From NCBI GenBank assembly GCA_020746875.1, contig JAGTJL010000016.1:1116001-1180000 (forward strand): a stretch of DNA of 64,000 bases. The letters are read 5' to 3'. Positions 1 through 10,646 of this stretch are shown here, piece by piece. Numbering within the stretch: the stretch's first letter is position 1; every line of letters starts with the position of its first letter. Both the position numbers and the translations under genes were made by a program. The notes under the pieces were generated by a model, which was not told the origin of the DNA, made no database searches, and worked only from the letters and a program-made list of their open reading frames with translations. This stretch comes from Rhexocercosporidium sp. MPI-PUGE-AT-0058. Its lineage: Eukaryota > Ascomycota > Leotiomycetes > Helotiales.

Positions 1-771
1 TCTTCTTTACAACACACTGTATAGCGAGACGGTATCTAATTACTATAGTTAGTTACACTAGAGCTATCTAGCACATGTTTTACATTCTCACAAGCACAAC
101 CCGCGAAAAGTGTTGGGGCCCGGCTTAGATCCGACGTCTCCCATCCCGAACTACATTGTTTGCGCTAATTGGAAAATTGAATAAAACGCGAAGCAGCAGC
201 GACGCCCGCACAACTACGGCCGTCAATTTATCCCAAGCAAACTCTGTGTAGTGAAGTCGCAGGTAGGCACTCCGGCCAAAGTGGAGGTTTTGCCAGTACA
301 GAGGACAAGCCAAGCCGGATATGTTACTCTCACCAACAACTGGGGAAACGTACCAATAAGACGTTCGCAGTGTAAATGCGAAGTTGGGCATAAGGTTACT
401 AATGATAAAAGAGTACTGTAAGCCCCCGATTATATATAAACAGGCACATAGACGGTGAAAACTGGCACTGAATAAACCCAGAGTTTGGACTACCTGGACG
501 CGCACAGGGGATGGCTGGGACTGCGTTTGAAAGGACAGCCATTGGGAGGCCCAAATTTGCTTCAACCCAATCATGTATATATGGGCACAGAAAAGTCACA
601 CCCATCACATTAGACACCCATAAAAAATTTGCACAACGCATCTTATTAACATCAAATGAGATATCCAAGCGATCGCTATGCTAGTCTGACTAGAAATCCC
701 AAGCTTGCCATCCAACGCCAGACACCCAGCTATGCGACGCAAGCAAGCACACAGTCAACCAGATCCGCCGT
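1..771. other. Intergenic, no supported gene
   Basis: I see no reliable gene here. A 149-codon ATG frame on the minus strand (574 to 125) has no recognisable domain, and its composition does not stand out from the surroundings. The stretch lies downstream of the RMD1 gene. Confidence 0.5.
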
Positions 772-2685
772 CTACAACTCTTTGAATGTTTTCCCTACAA
801 ACTGCGCTCCGCATATGGCTTGGAGCTGCAGTTCCGTGAAATCCGTACTCGTCCAGTTCGTTCCCAGCGGGTTGATGACTCGATCTCTGTCAGCTTTCCC
901 TTTGCTCAGGATCCCGAACCGTAATCCGACTTCGGTAACTGTGACAGCGATACTGATTACGATGAGCACGATGATGATCCAGGTAATGGCTGTCATCTTG
1001 GTGTCAGCTATACTGTCACTGAGAATCTCAGCGAGTTCAAGGAAGACGCGGCAGCGCTCGTTGAGAACTTTGATACGTGGTGCGATCTCCATGTACTCTC
1101 TGAGGGCGATGTAGAGTGGGTGGAGTGTGGGTTCCGAGTTCCAGAAGAAATTGGGCACATCGAGTATATTCGATGCTAGCAGACATTAATTCGTGTTAGA
1201 GGACAGTGAATACATGGACTTACATAGGTTGACATCAACTCGACTCTGGAAGAGTCGTCCGAGGATCTTAACAATCTCTGTTCGAGACATGCCCAACTGA
1301 CCCGTCAAAGCCAGATGTTTGGGGACATGCTCCGCATCCTGCATGGTTTGATTCATCTTCTCTTCGAAAAAGCTTAATTTTGTGCTCTGAGCCATCGCGT
1401 GGCTCATGGTGAGTTTGATCATATGATCACCACTTCTCAGCGTGATCATATCATTGAAGACTCTCGGCCGCTCCACAAGCGGGCTGTATTCGAAATGAAG
1501 CTCTTCCGTCTCATACTCGTCTTCCCGCAGCGGCCGTGTTACCAAAGATATACCGGTTTCGTGCTCCGAGAATGTCAAGTCGGCCAAGATGTCCTTTTCT
1601 TGCCGTTCCGTGAAGTTCCAAAATACTACCACTCCGTAGGAGAAGACAAACATCTCACCAAAAGTCGTTGCATCCGGAGCGATGCGATTGGGACTGTCTC
1701 CGCGTTTGCCTTGGGCCAAAACCCTCACCTCCTCTCGAGCATTCCGGTCATCTTCTTCCCTCCTCTTTTTCATTTCGTCGCTCTCATCCCGTGGACTTTC
1801 CTCGCCACCCCTCACGCCATAGGTATCTGTATCTTCGAAGTATCCCTCATGATAATCTCTCTGCTCACTCCTCTCGATCTCCTCATCCAAGACGGCTTTC
1901 CCGCCAGGACTCTTTAGAATGGGACTGCTCCTAATCCTAAACCCCTCATGCCCGGGTAATAAAGGGAGATGGTATACTGTATAGAGGCAATCGTCATACA
2001 ACTTCGTCTTCGCTCCATGCTTCTCCTTTACAAACGCAGCCATGGCCTTTGGCTTATAGTTCTGCGCTGTGCAATATGCCGTGACTCTCGCAAGCTTTTC
2101 AGCTCTCTTCGCCTTGGGCAATCGTTCCGCATAACTCTTCCCCCGCACACCTCCCCTCTTCTTCAGCACATCCATCTCCGCATCCTTCAACGGTCCTTCC
2201 TCCCCATCAAGTCTCAGCTTGCCACTGTATTCTCCAGACTCGTCGTCGGATTCCTCTTTTTCGTTCTCCGTCTCTGGAATCAAGACCAATTTCTCCACGA
2301 CCTTTGTACTACGACCTGGCACATTCTGCTGCGCTATCCGTGTCCCTACACCAGGAGCGGCAGTCGATGGTCGTCGCTGGGCAGCAGGGCCAGGTCTTCG
2401 CCCTGGCGGACCTCTTGCTTGACCGGAGGGTATCTCGGAGGCATATTGAAGGACGTTGTCGACTGATATGAACCGTGTGGGGGCTCGTCGTTGGGTAGCA
2501 TTTTGCCCATTGACAGAAGGTTTCATTGACAGTGCACGGGCTATAGGAGGTCGTTCGCGGGAGTCCGTCACCTAACGGAAAGGTCAGTATATGATTTCCA
2601 TCATTCAATTCCAGAGTGATTGTGGAGCTTGCTGCAAAGGTCATACCAAAACCGAGGGTCCCCTCTTTCCAGTTGCTGTCGCCAT
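772..2685 (-). CDS. RMD1/DUF155 family protein
   Basis: I assembled three exons: 2685-2647, 2571-1224 and 1175-772, giving 596 residues. The introns have donors GTATGA and GTAAGT. The first acceptor follows an ATACTGACC branch point, and both junctions keep frame. The ATG at 2685 was chosen because the long central frame begins with GTG directly after a TTAG acceptor. Residues 14-300 are basic, proline-rich and disordered. The DUF155 core starts near residue 319 with FVFSYGVVVFW, typical of Rmd1/Sif2/RMND1 proteins. The end has the family's NILDVPNFFW and LREYMEI motifs and one membrane segment at about 526-545. Yeast Rmd1 is linked to sporulation; metazoan RMND1 acts at the mitochondrial inner membrane. 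Its cellular location here is inferred only. Family assignment is firm; the function in this fungus is not known. Confidence 0.9.
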
Positions 2686-3491
2686 TATGTAGAGTAGGGC
2701 CCACTCTATCGGAAATCAAATTATGGAGACTGCGTACTATCTTCTTGCTGTTTCAAGAAGTTGAATTGAGGCCGTCGGCTGGATCTGTCGTCGTGACGAG
2801 GTTATCCGCAGAGTTGAGAGAAGAGCTCTTGGAACCCTGTACATCGACCACGGAACGTCATACCGAGCTAATTTTTGAAGTGAATGCCAAGACCGCGATA
2901 ACCTCGATAAGTATCCTGCAACATCTCACTTCACCAACTACAACTCTTCTTTGGGGTTTTTTTTGGAACTCTGTATAGAGCTCAGCCGATTCTTTTCATC
3001 TAGTGTAATTTTGTTGGGTATAGCTTTAGCTGTTTGCTACGACTTTTACGTGCCCAGAATTCACAGAGTTCTGTGCTCCTCCGACAGCTTCACCTTGCAC
3101 CAAACCTCATCCAAACTCGGGATACAAAATGCCCTCGAGGTCAAAGTAAAGGTAGTCATTCTCATTGCTCTTAAATTTTGTCATTTCACGCGTCTTTTAG
3201 TCCTGCTGTTTCGTTTTTGAAGATATTCCTCAAAACAATTAGGAAGAAGCCGCGCTCCCTCATTATTGCTTTACTAAAAGCTTGGAATCAGCTCTTTCCC
3301 CATTTCCAGCGACATATTGTCCCCCCAGATCTAGATCTTCAATCCCACAATTACTATTCAACGATACATCTCCTTCCAAAATTTCCATCTCTGTTCACTC
3401 CTCTCCAACGACCGTCTCCTCGCTACATCTCCCCTCTTCCAACTCCACGCTGTCATAATTTCCTCCTCCATCACCTCGCTCTCTCCTCATC
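2686..3491. other. Intergenic spacer
   Basis: This is the upstream region of the RMD1 gene and the downstream region of the interrupted membrane-protein frame that ends at 3492. It includes a pyrimidine-rich run around 3300-3500. Minus strand about 3480-3385 has a short acidic frame (starting MRRERGDGGG) in a different register from the upstream frame. It could be the tail exon of that frame. Confidence 0.4.
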
Positions 3492-3893
3492 TCAGGCATT
3501 CCGTTGGCAGATTGGTAATCGCAAACGATGTATATCACAATCACCCGTCACAGTCGTCGTAATCGCCCATAACGCCCCCAGAACCCAAGCCAACAGTCCC
3601 CATTTTTCCTTCTCAAAAAAGGCCACCACATCCAGAATTCCAACTACAACACCGACACAAGAGTCAAAGAAGAAGGCGTATGGAGTGTATTCATAGAAGG
3701 GCTTTGTAAAGTTACACAGGCAGATGAATGCTGTTACCTAGATCATGGGATCAAGTGTGCAGAGGATGGCTGCCTTGGGGTTGGAGGACGAAGCGAAGGA
3801 GAGGGAGGGGTAGTTGGAGATGTGGAATAGCACGGTTGTGAACTAGAGAATTAGAAGGGTAATGGGAATTGCTGAGGGTGATGGGGGAGGCAT
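3492..3893 (-). pseudogene. Interrupted small membrane protein, two TAG codons
   Basis: Reading the minus strand from ATG 3893 to TGA 3492-3494 gives 133 codons, open except for TAG at 3843-3845 (codon 17) and 3738-3740 (codon 52). The product would be hydrophobic: a segment around FTTVLFH, another around TAFICLCNF, and strongly membrane-like stretches at FFFDSCVGVVVGILDVVAFF and GLLAWVLGALWAITTTV. The phrase L-stop-FTTVLFH matches LWFTTLIFH in the neighbouring frame starting at 4565, so the first TAG probably replaces a tryptophan (TGG to TAG). I read it as a decayed paralogue of that neighbour. The 3' end is uncertain: an acidic frame downstream may have been a final exon. Function unknown. 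Confidence 0.55.
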
Positions 3894-4564
3894 TTTAGAT
3901 GTGCTCCTGATGGTGTGCCAAGAAGGGTTGTGACATTGGAGAAGCAATCACCAATATCCATAAAGTGACGTACAGCCATATGTGGGCGAGGACGCCAGGG
4001 ACTATCTCGCACCGGTAGCTGACCGAACTAGAGGGGGAGAACGGTCCCAAACTCTCGAATTGATTTTAGGCACATAGTAAGTGGGTGAAAAATTGACATA
4101 CGTTGTCCGACTTTAAGCAAATACTTTCTTACGTGCAATGCTTTGTTTCTTCCAACCTAAGAGGTTGGGCAGGAGCTAAACGAGGATTATCTTGAAAAGG
4201 CGTAAGCGTTGCTTTTGCAAGTCGGTTCGTATCGTGGTTCAGAGAGCAAAGGAACTAGATGTGATATCATAAGTGAAAGTTTCTTCTCCTAGTAGCTGAC
4301 CAAACCAAGAAGGGAAAACGTGCCAAACTTCCAAACCGGTTTAAAAGAAATAGATTTATTAGATCCAGCCCTTCAACATTAGACCAGAAAATCCCTGGTA
4401 TAATACGTCGTAGCTTCTCCTCGTGAAATCGCGGAAGCGAACCAAATCCACAACACAGAACACAACTTATCCATTCCCATTCCCATTCCCATTTCAACAT
4501 TTCAACATTTCAACATTTCTTCAGACCAGCACATTAACTGTATCCAGGCAGAATACATCACAAC
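3894..4564. other. Intergenic spacer between two membrane-protein frames
   Basis: This is a divergent spacer between the broken frame at 3492-3893 and the frame starting at 4565. It has no coding signal. It carries two adjacent short tandem repeats just upstream of the 4565 start (listed separately). Confidence 0.5.
4471..4519. repeat. Two abutting short tandem repeats
   Basis: About four copies of CATTCC (4471-4493) run straight into three copies of AACATTTC (4493-4519). They lie 45-95 bp upstream of the ATG at 4565, so they probably fall in the promoter or leader of that gene. Confidence 0.85.
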
Positions 4565-5032
4565 ATGGCACCAACAACGGACCCCAAACGCAGAAAATCC
4601 AGCATCCGAGAAAGTCTCTTTGCCCTCCTCGGTCTCTGGTTCACAACCCTAATCTTCCACGCTATCTTCACATCACCGTATTACACCAGCGAAACTCTAT
4701 CCCCCAACACAGCGCCAACCATAAACTCATTCGCGTGCATCAATAGCTCCAGCTCCTGCACCCCCCTCACTCCTGCCGAGTCGTACCAACTCGGCAACAA
4801 ACTCATGGTCAGCCAAATCACAGGCATGCAAATTTTCCTCGGCTTCGTCGGCGTTTTCAATGCCATAGGCTGGGGCTTTTCTCTGGGGGTTGCGTGGATT
4901 GTGTTTACGCCGTTTGGAATTGGGGAGAGCAACTTCAGCGGGTATGTTGAGGGGTTAATTTTGCCGGTTGTGGTGGTTGTGACGGTTATTGTGCTGAAGG
5001 AGGCGATGTGGACGTATCGATCGGTTCTGTAG
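4565..5032 (+). CDS. Membrane protein, 155 residues to an in-frame TAG
   Basis: The start is ATG 4565 in good context (CAACATGGC). Residues 1-16 are basic. Hydrophobic segments lie at about 18-35, 88-115 and 131-145, with a Ser/Cys-rich loop between the first two. Translation stops at TAG 5030-5032. The same frame then stays open for 63 more codons to TAG 5222-5224, encoding an acidic tail (for example EFEDMEMEETSQ) that looks like a cytoplasmic C-terminus. So the gene is either truncated by one nonsense change, read through, or spliced. A GTATGT at 4942 with acceptor 5032 is possible, but it shifts frame and gives a poor tail. It is paralogous to the broken frame at 3492-3893 (shared FTT-x-x-FH phrase). 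Family and function not recognised. Confidence 0.6.
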   Translation: MAPTTDPKRRKSSIRESLFALLGLWFTTLIFHAIFTSPYYTSETLSPNTAPTINSFACINSSSSCTPLTPAESYQLGNKLMVSQITGMQIFLGFVGVFNAIGWGFSLGVAWIVFTPFGIGESNFSGYVEGLILPVVVVVTVIVLKEAMWTYRSVL

Positions 5033-5388
5033 GATGAGGGTGATGTGGGGAGGGAATTTGAGGATATGGAGATGGAGGAGACGAGTCAGACGACGCGGCA
5101 GGAGGGATGTGGGGATCTTGAGAGTGGGAGCATGTTGGGTAATTGGCAGGAGAGTGCATCCGCCGACCCGAGACTGAGAGGAGATCAGGTTCTTGAGCGT
5201 GTTGTCAGAATAGATGAGTTGTAGAGTTCGAGAAGCGAATTTAGATCTATCCACATGATGTACAGTACTAGGTGAAAGCATAATACTATAGAGTAATATT
5301 TGGCAAAGGTACAGTAGGAGATACTGATATTAAGGAAAATTACTCACATGATGTTAAGTTGCTTTAAATCTCCTTTACTGTATGTAAC

Positions 5389-6118
5389 CTACTTTCTCTT
5401 TCCCTCCTTCCCCTCCACCTCATCCTCAACAACAACACCACCACTACCAAAAACACCCACCCGCACACCCAAAACCATGACCGCAAAAGCGTCCACAATA
5501 GGCTACGTAACCCACGCCAAATGAGTCTTGAACTCCGCCTCTTCACCAACCCAAAAAACAACCCACGCAAGTCCCACCACAGCAGCAAACAAAGAATAGA
5601 CTACCGCCTGGCTTCCCAAACCAGAAGTTTCATCGAGAGAGGCCATGATCCCGACGACGGTCTTAAGGATGGCGATGCGGGAGAGTATGGCTCGTAGGAG
5701 CGGGGCGTCGTTTGGGTCGGACCCTTTCCCGTGCCATGATTCGCGGGTTGGGAGGCAGTGGACGCAGGCGTGTAGTACGAGGCTGAAGACGAGGAGGTCG
5801 AGGAGGCAGGAGAGGGCGATGGAGTTGTTGGATTCGCGTGTTTGCTGGGGTGCAATCTTAGGCTTAGGAGTTGGCGTGGATTTTTGAGGTTGAGAGTTGC
5901 TGTTTTGGTGAGATTGGAGTTGATTCCTTGGTAGTGGGTTCGGTTGAAGAAGCTATTCTTGTCTACGAGATGGCGTTCAGCGTTTTGATGTGATTTACGT
6001 TTAGAAAATAGTTTACAAAAAACTGTATAAAGTTCTTAAGTGATAGCCTTAGCGAATGATGATAATGATGATTGATGCTCAAAGATGCGTGCAGCTGACT
6101 TTTGATGGACTTCGGCAT
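5389..6118 (-). pseudogene. Interrupted four-helix membrane protein, TAG at 5503-5505
   Basis: On the minus strand a frame open from 5952 encodes a Gln/Asn/Pro-rich lead and then membrane-like segments (SCLLDLLVFSLVLHACVHC; VVYSLFAAVVGLAWVVFWVG). It stops at TAG 5503-5505. The frame then continues for 37 codons, through a hydrophobic stretch and a basic/acidic end (VEGKEGKRK), to TAG 5389-5391. The frame from 5952 has no ATG at its beginning. A possible first exon is ATG 6118 to 6017, joined through an intron with donor GTAAAC and acceptor GAATAG. That joins in phase but is weakly supported. It converges on the membrane-protein gene at 4565. Function unknown. I call it a pseudogene, but a functional gene ending at 5503 is possible. 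Confidence 0.45.
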
Positions 6119-6605
6119 GCAGCACAGCGGCGACGATCCGCTCACTGGAACAGGGTCGGACAGAGATGGCAAGTCGCTCGTATAAGCCGCAGTCGTTTCT
6201 CGGAGAAACATCACTAAATATAAGAAACGGTAGAATGAGTCTAGGTTCAGTACCGGACTGTAACGACAACAAATACGAACAGCTTCCACCTGAAATCGAG
6301 ATGCAGAGCTTGCTTAGTTCCCTCAAACCACTGACACTGGCAACCTCAATTCTTTTCATGATACAAAGAATGCTTGGGTTAACGAACCTTGATCTACTTC
6401 TATCTTTTGTGGGAAGCATCAATATTGCTTGATGGAAGGAAGTGGAAGACAAAACGATATACATGGCTTTTGAATATCTGGATAATTGGGAAAGGTCTGC
6501 TACTTTCATGACAACGTTCAGATTTCTTGCGAACAAAACATTGTCCACAAGACGCGTTTCAAGCAGTAGAAAACTACCTTAAAAGTAAGAGAACTCAATC
6601 ACAGA
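6119..6605. other. Spacer upstream of interrupted membrane protein
   Basis: No gene is supported. A 170-codon minus-strand frame (6548-6036) begins with GTG, has no recognisable domain, and overlaps the putative first exon of the neighbouring gene. Confidence 0.4.
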
Positions 6606-7523
6606 TCAAGAGCCTTGCTCATCTGCCTGCTCGATCACTTGCTCAATCAGAGCACTAGCTCTCCCCTCTCTCCTCTGCTCAACCCAGACACCCAGCTCTT
6701 TCCAAATCTTCTCCTTCTCTGGTGGTCTCAAATTCGCAGCCAGTCCACTCGTACTACAAGCAACAAAGACTTTCGCGCCCTCCCACTCCTCCCCCTGGTT
6801 CACCGCACCCATATTCTCCTCTTTGTCCTGCCACCCATACCTAAATTCCTCTTTCCTCATCTTCCGCCCGTGTTTAACCCTCCACACACTCTCCCATATG
6901 CTCTTCCCAACAATACACACAGATTCAGGTCTACAGACCCTAATTTTCTCCTCTAGCACCGCCACACTCCCATCCATCTCGCCCTTACTCAACTCCGATC
7001 CATTCCTTGTAGGTCTCGCCACAATATTCGTGTTACCCAATCCGAATAGCCGAGGCAGATCGCCATCCTCCTCAGGTGAACATCGACGAGGTGTGCAGCC
7101 ACTGCTATGGAGCAATTTCCAGAAGAGGTTCGAAGGATGCGCATATGCATGACCTGAGCGAGCAGTTTCTATGCCTGGGTTCAGACCAATGAAGACGCAT
7201 ATTAAGTTTTCCTGCAGGACGTCTCTGAGTTCAGGGAGGTGTGCGTAGGTTGAAGGAGGGGCATAACCCGAGGAAGAGCGAGATTTGGATTTAGGTCTCT
7301 TGGATGGGGAGGGAGAGGGTGTTAGGTGGGTAGATTTGCGTTTTGAGGGAGAGTTGGTTATTGATGAGATTCGAGGACTTTGCCTTGAGGATTCGAGTTT
7401 TACTGCTGGCGAGAAGGAGTAGTCTGCTAGATTCAGTCTTCCCTTGAAGCTTGGTGGGAGAGGATCGGATTCGGAGGGGATTAAGCTCTCTTCATGGCCA
7501 TCTTCGAGTTTGATGTTGTTCAT
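6606..7523 (-). CDS. G/T(U) mismatch-specific DNA glycosylase (TDG/Mug family)
   Basis: This is a single exon of 305 residues. ATG 7523 is chosen because the frame upstream to 7544 has only a GTG. Residues 1-90 are a disordered Ser/Pro/Lys-rich region with basic KRPKSKSR, a plausible nuclear signal. The catalytic fold follows: GLNPGIETARSG at about 113-124 contains the family motif with N115 equivalent to the catalytic Asn of Mug/TDG. Next come HPSNLFWKLLHSSG and GLGNTNIVARPT, then the second conserved loop CSTSGLAAN. The enzyme flips out and removes thymine or uracil opposite guanine, starting base excision repair in the nucleus. It is divergent from the UDP-GlcNAc pyrophosphorylase gene across a 558-bp spacer. 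The family call is strong; substrate preference cannot be read from sequence. Confidence 0.93.
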   Translation of the reverse strand: MNNIKLEDGHEESLIPSESDPLPPSFKGRLNLADYSFSPAVKLESSRQSPRISSITNSPSKRKSTHLTPSPSPSKRPKSKSRSSSGYAPPSTYAHLPELRDVLQENLICVFIGLNPGIETARSGHAYAHPSNLFWKLLHSSGCTPRRCSPEEDGDLPRLFGLGNTNIVARPTRNGSELSKGEMDGSVAVLEEKIRVCRPESVCIVGKSIWESVWRVKHGRKMRKEEFRYGWQDKEENMGAVNQGEEWEGAKVFVACSTSGLAANLRPPEKEKIWKELGVWVEQRREGRASALIEQVIEQADEQGS

Positions 7524-8081
7524 TTGATAAGGCTCGACTCCCACCGGGAAATAGTACCCTCTGGGGAACTTTTGCGCCTTTGAAGCCTTGTATATTCTTC
7601 GCTATCTTGGAAAGACGTCTTCACATCCAGGAGAAAACAAGACTCGGCCTGAGATGGTAGGTAACCTCGCGAGGCTGAGTGAAACAGGGATAGCTAATAG
7701 ATAGAAAACTCGATGAAAATGAGAAGAGCTCGGAGTAATAATAGTGTGAGATCAGCCTCAGACCTTAAAGACGTGAATAATTTATCACCGGCTGGATAGG
7801 TACATGTGGTTGCAGGAGTGATGTTGATTGAAGGATAGCAGACGCGAAAAAGGAGGTGGGTGCAGCCAGCCCATGAGGCTTGCTCACAGCTTCGCCTCCA
7901 CCCCTGTCAACAAGCTAATGGCGGGGCGGAGTCTATAAATATAAACACAACCAGCCCGCCTACGTCGTCGTATAAAACGCATAAAGGTCATAAAGGTACC
8001 AGTTCCCAAACACCTTCCCAACATATCCCGTACACTATATCCAAAGTCCCAAATCAATCGAACAACAATCAACAAACCATT
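7524..8081. promoter_or_regulatory. Divergent promoter of DNA glycosylase and UAP1
   Basis: This is a 558-bp spacer between two divergent starts (7523 minus, 8082 plus). It contains a TATA-like element at 7934-7943 (TATAAATATA) about 140 bp before the UAP1 ATG, and a leader rich in A and C before that ATG. Confidence 0.6.
7934..7943 (+). promoter_or_regulatory. TATA-like element of UAP1
   Basis: The sequence TATAAATATA lies about 140 bp upstream of the UAP1 start codon in a GC-richer surrounding, a plausible core promoter position. Confidence 0.5.
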
Positions 8082-9667
8082 ATGGAAACCGTCAAGAACG
8101 TCCTGAACAAGATGCATCTTGGAGGAGAGGGGGGGAAAGATGCCGCTAGAGAACCCAGTCCGACGGAGCTGCAAGAGCTGAAGGAGAAATACACCAAGGC
8201 GAAGCAAGAGCAGGTATTTGCTTTCTACGACGAATTGAGCGTCCCAGAAAAAGCTGCGCTCTTCGAACAACTCTCTTCTTTCGATCCAGAACACATAAAC
8301 ACCATCACAGACCGAGCCCTCAAGCCCCCAGCCCAGACGAAAGATGCCGGGAAGGAAACAGGCCTCGAACCCCTCCCAGAGTCCGCCACAGCCAGTATCC
8401 TCGATTCAAAGGCTGACGATATCGAGAAGTGGTATGAGTCAGGTCTGGATCTGATTGCAGAGAACAAAGTTGGCGTGGTGCTTATGGCTGGGGGTCAAGG
8501 AACACGATTGGGAAGCTCAGATCCCAAGGGTTGCTTCAATATCGGTCTGCCGTCCGAGAAATCGCTCTTCCAGATCCAGGCGGAACGTATTCGGAAGGTT
8601 CAGCATTTGGCACACAAGAAGAACGGGAGGGGTGAAGTCGTTGTTCCGTGGTATGTCATGACCAGTGGACCTACGAGGGGACCTACAGAGAAATACTTCC
8701 AGGAAAACAACTATTTCGGGCTGGAAAAAGACAATGTTATGATTTTCGAGCAGGGTGTTTTGCCTTGTATTTCAAATGATGGCAAGATCTTGTTGGAGAG
8801 TAAGGGAAGAGTGGCAGTGGCTCCAGATGGAAATGGAGGTATCTACCAGGCGTTGGTCACATCCAGTGTCATGAGCGATATGCGAAAGCGCGGTATCCAG
8901 CATATTCATGCTTACTGCGTGGACAACTGTCTGGTAAAGGTCGCCGATCCAGTTTTTATTGGCTTCTCCGCCTCTAAGGATGTCGATATTGCCACGAAGG
9001 TCGTCCGAAAGCGCAATGCTACCGAGTCTGTGGGTCTCATTCTCCTTAAGAATGGTAAGCCAGATGTCGTCGAGTACTCTGAAATAGACAAGGAGACCGC
9101 CGAGGCGAAGGACGCCAAGCAACCCGATGTCCTGAAGTTCAGAGCCGCCAATATCGTCAACCACTACTACTCATTCCGCTTCCTCGAGTCGATTCCAAGC
9201 TGGGCACATAAGCTTCCTCACCACGTTGCTCGCAAAAAGATCCCATATGTTGATACTAATAAGGGAACTACTGTCAAGCCAGAGAAGCCCAATGGAATCA
9301 AGTTGGAGCAATTTGTGTTCGATTGCTTCCCACTGCTCGAGCTCAAGCAATTCGCCTGTATGGAAGTCAAGCGTGAGGATGAATTCTCGCCATTGAAGAA
9401 CGCAAGGGGCACTGGTGAGGATGATCCAGATACCAGTAAAAAGGATATCCTGGACCAAGGAAAGCGCTGGGCACAGGCTGCTGGAGCCACTGTTGTCAGT
9501 GCTGGTAGTGATGATGGTATTGAAGTCTCGCCATTGATCAGCTACGTATGTTATCCTCCTTGTTTCGCTTACCTATGCTAATGATTCTACAGGGTGGAGA
9601 AGGATTAGAGAATTTGAAGGGCCAGACTATCACCGCTCCTGCTGTCTTGGAGAAAGAGTTGAAGTGA
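8082..9667 (+). CDS. UAP1: UDP-N-acetylglucosamine pyrophosphorylase
   Basis: Exons are 8082-9545 and 9593-9667, giving 512 residues. The intron has donor GTATGT, branch GCTAATGA and acceptor CTACAG. Length is close to yeast Qri1 (477) and human UAP1 (522). The nucleotide-binding motif [11 protein letters not shown] is at 134-144. It is followed by [10 protein letters not shown], the substrate-binding [10 protein letters not shown], and [13 protein letters not shown]. The enzyme joins GlcNAc-1-phosphate and UTP to UDP-GlcNAc in the cytosol. UDP-GlcNAc is the donor for chitin, N-glycans and GPI anchors, so the gene is expected to be essential. The ATG at 8082 is used although the frame is open upstream, because no earlier ATG lies in that frame. 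A TATA-like element lies at 7934. Confidence 0.97.
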
Positions 9668-10646
9668 AGTCGGATCGATATGTAACGAAGGTTGTTAGTT
9701 AAAAATACTCTTATGAATAGATGATATCAACATCAGCATAATTCGGTTCTGCATTCTTCTCCGATGATCGGTCCGACCGTCCAGTGGATCCGCCTGATGA
9801 TTCTATGTCCGTTCTCGAAGGTCATGACCCCATTTCCGAGTTCTACTTTAGTTAAGAGATGGGGGATATCCACCACCCTAGTCCCCCGGGCACATTTTAT
9901 TCGACGCCCTATCCAGAAATCCCTCGGTCGTTCCTCTAATCCACATTATTTTGGAATCTTGTCAGCCATATTTCTAAGCTAATCAATCTCTAATTTATGT
10001 AACCTAAGGAGAGATATAGAAATTATCAAGTAGAAGTTTACAGTTTTTTAAAGTACTCGTTGAAGACTAATTAGTCTTTTGACTTTTATAGACTTAAATA
10101 CTAGTAGCGTCAGCCTTTTTCCTCCTTTAAAAAATCCCGTAATTCATTTCATTCATAACAATATACCTTCGTAAGTAATAACCTTTAGTTTTATACAGCC
10201 GCCCCCCCGCCCCCCGCACGTCCCAACTTTATACGGTGGAGAGCCTTTGCCTATCAGTTAAACGCAAAAGAGGGAAATCTCCAGCTGCTTTGTAGTTAGA
10301 CAAGGGGTGTAGGGAATTGAGATTTGGTATGTTGATAGAGCAACTGTGAGGGGAAGTAACGTTGCTACTTTTAAAGCAGCCGAGAAAAAAGTCTCCGCCG
10401 AATAACGTTGGGACGGGGGGGAGGGGGAACTGTATTTTAAGAAATATTAATTTGTAACGAAAACACTTGTATCCCATTGACTGCCATAGCGCAGTAAGAA
10501 TGCGAAAAAGTGGGGCTATACGGTATTTATTAGTAAATTCTAATTTACTTTTTATTTTTATATATATATTAAGTAGTGGTTCTCACTCCATTTACTATGC
10601 TTAATTCGGATTAGTAGGATGCGTTATAGGATATCGGGAGCTCAAT
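9668..10646. other. AT-rich gene-poor stretch
   Basis: After the UAP1 end the sequence becomes AT-rich (about 9980-10200 and 10500-10620) with a C-rich run at 10200-10216. At 9750-9945 plus, one frame reads as coding-like acidic/proline text with one TAA; it may be a relic, but I recognise no family. The AT-rich quality would fit old repeat-induced mutation. Confidence 0.4.

Noticed and set aside
125..574. 149-codon minus-strand ATG frame
   Set aside because: No recognisable domain, no splice or neighbour context, and coding composition not convincing.
4942..5032. Intron removing TAG 5030 in the membrane protein
   Set aside because: GTATGT and TGTAG are present, but removal deletes a convincing membrane helix and shifts into a poor Arg/Trp-rich frame.
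6036..6548. 170-codon minus-strand frame
   Set aside because: It begins with GTG, has no domain, and overlaps a more plausible first exon of the membrane-protein frame.
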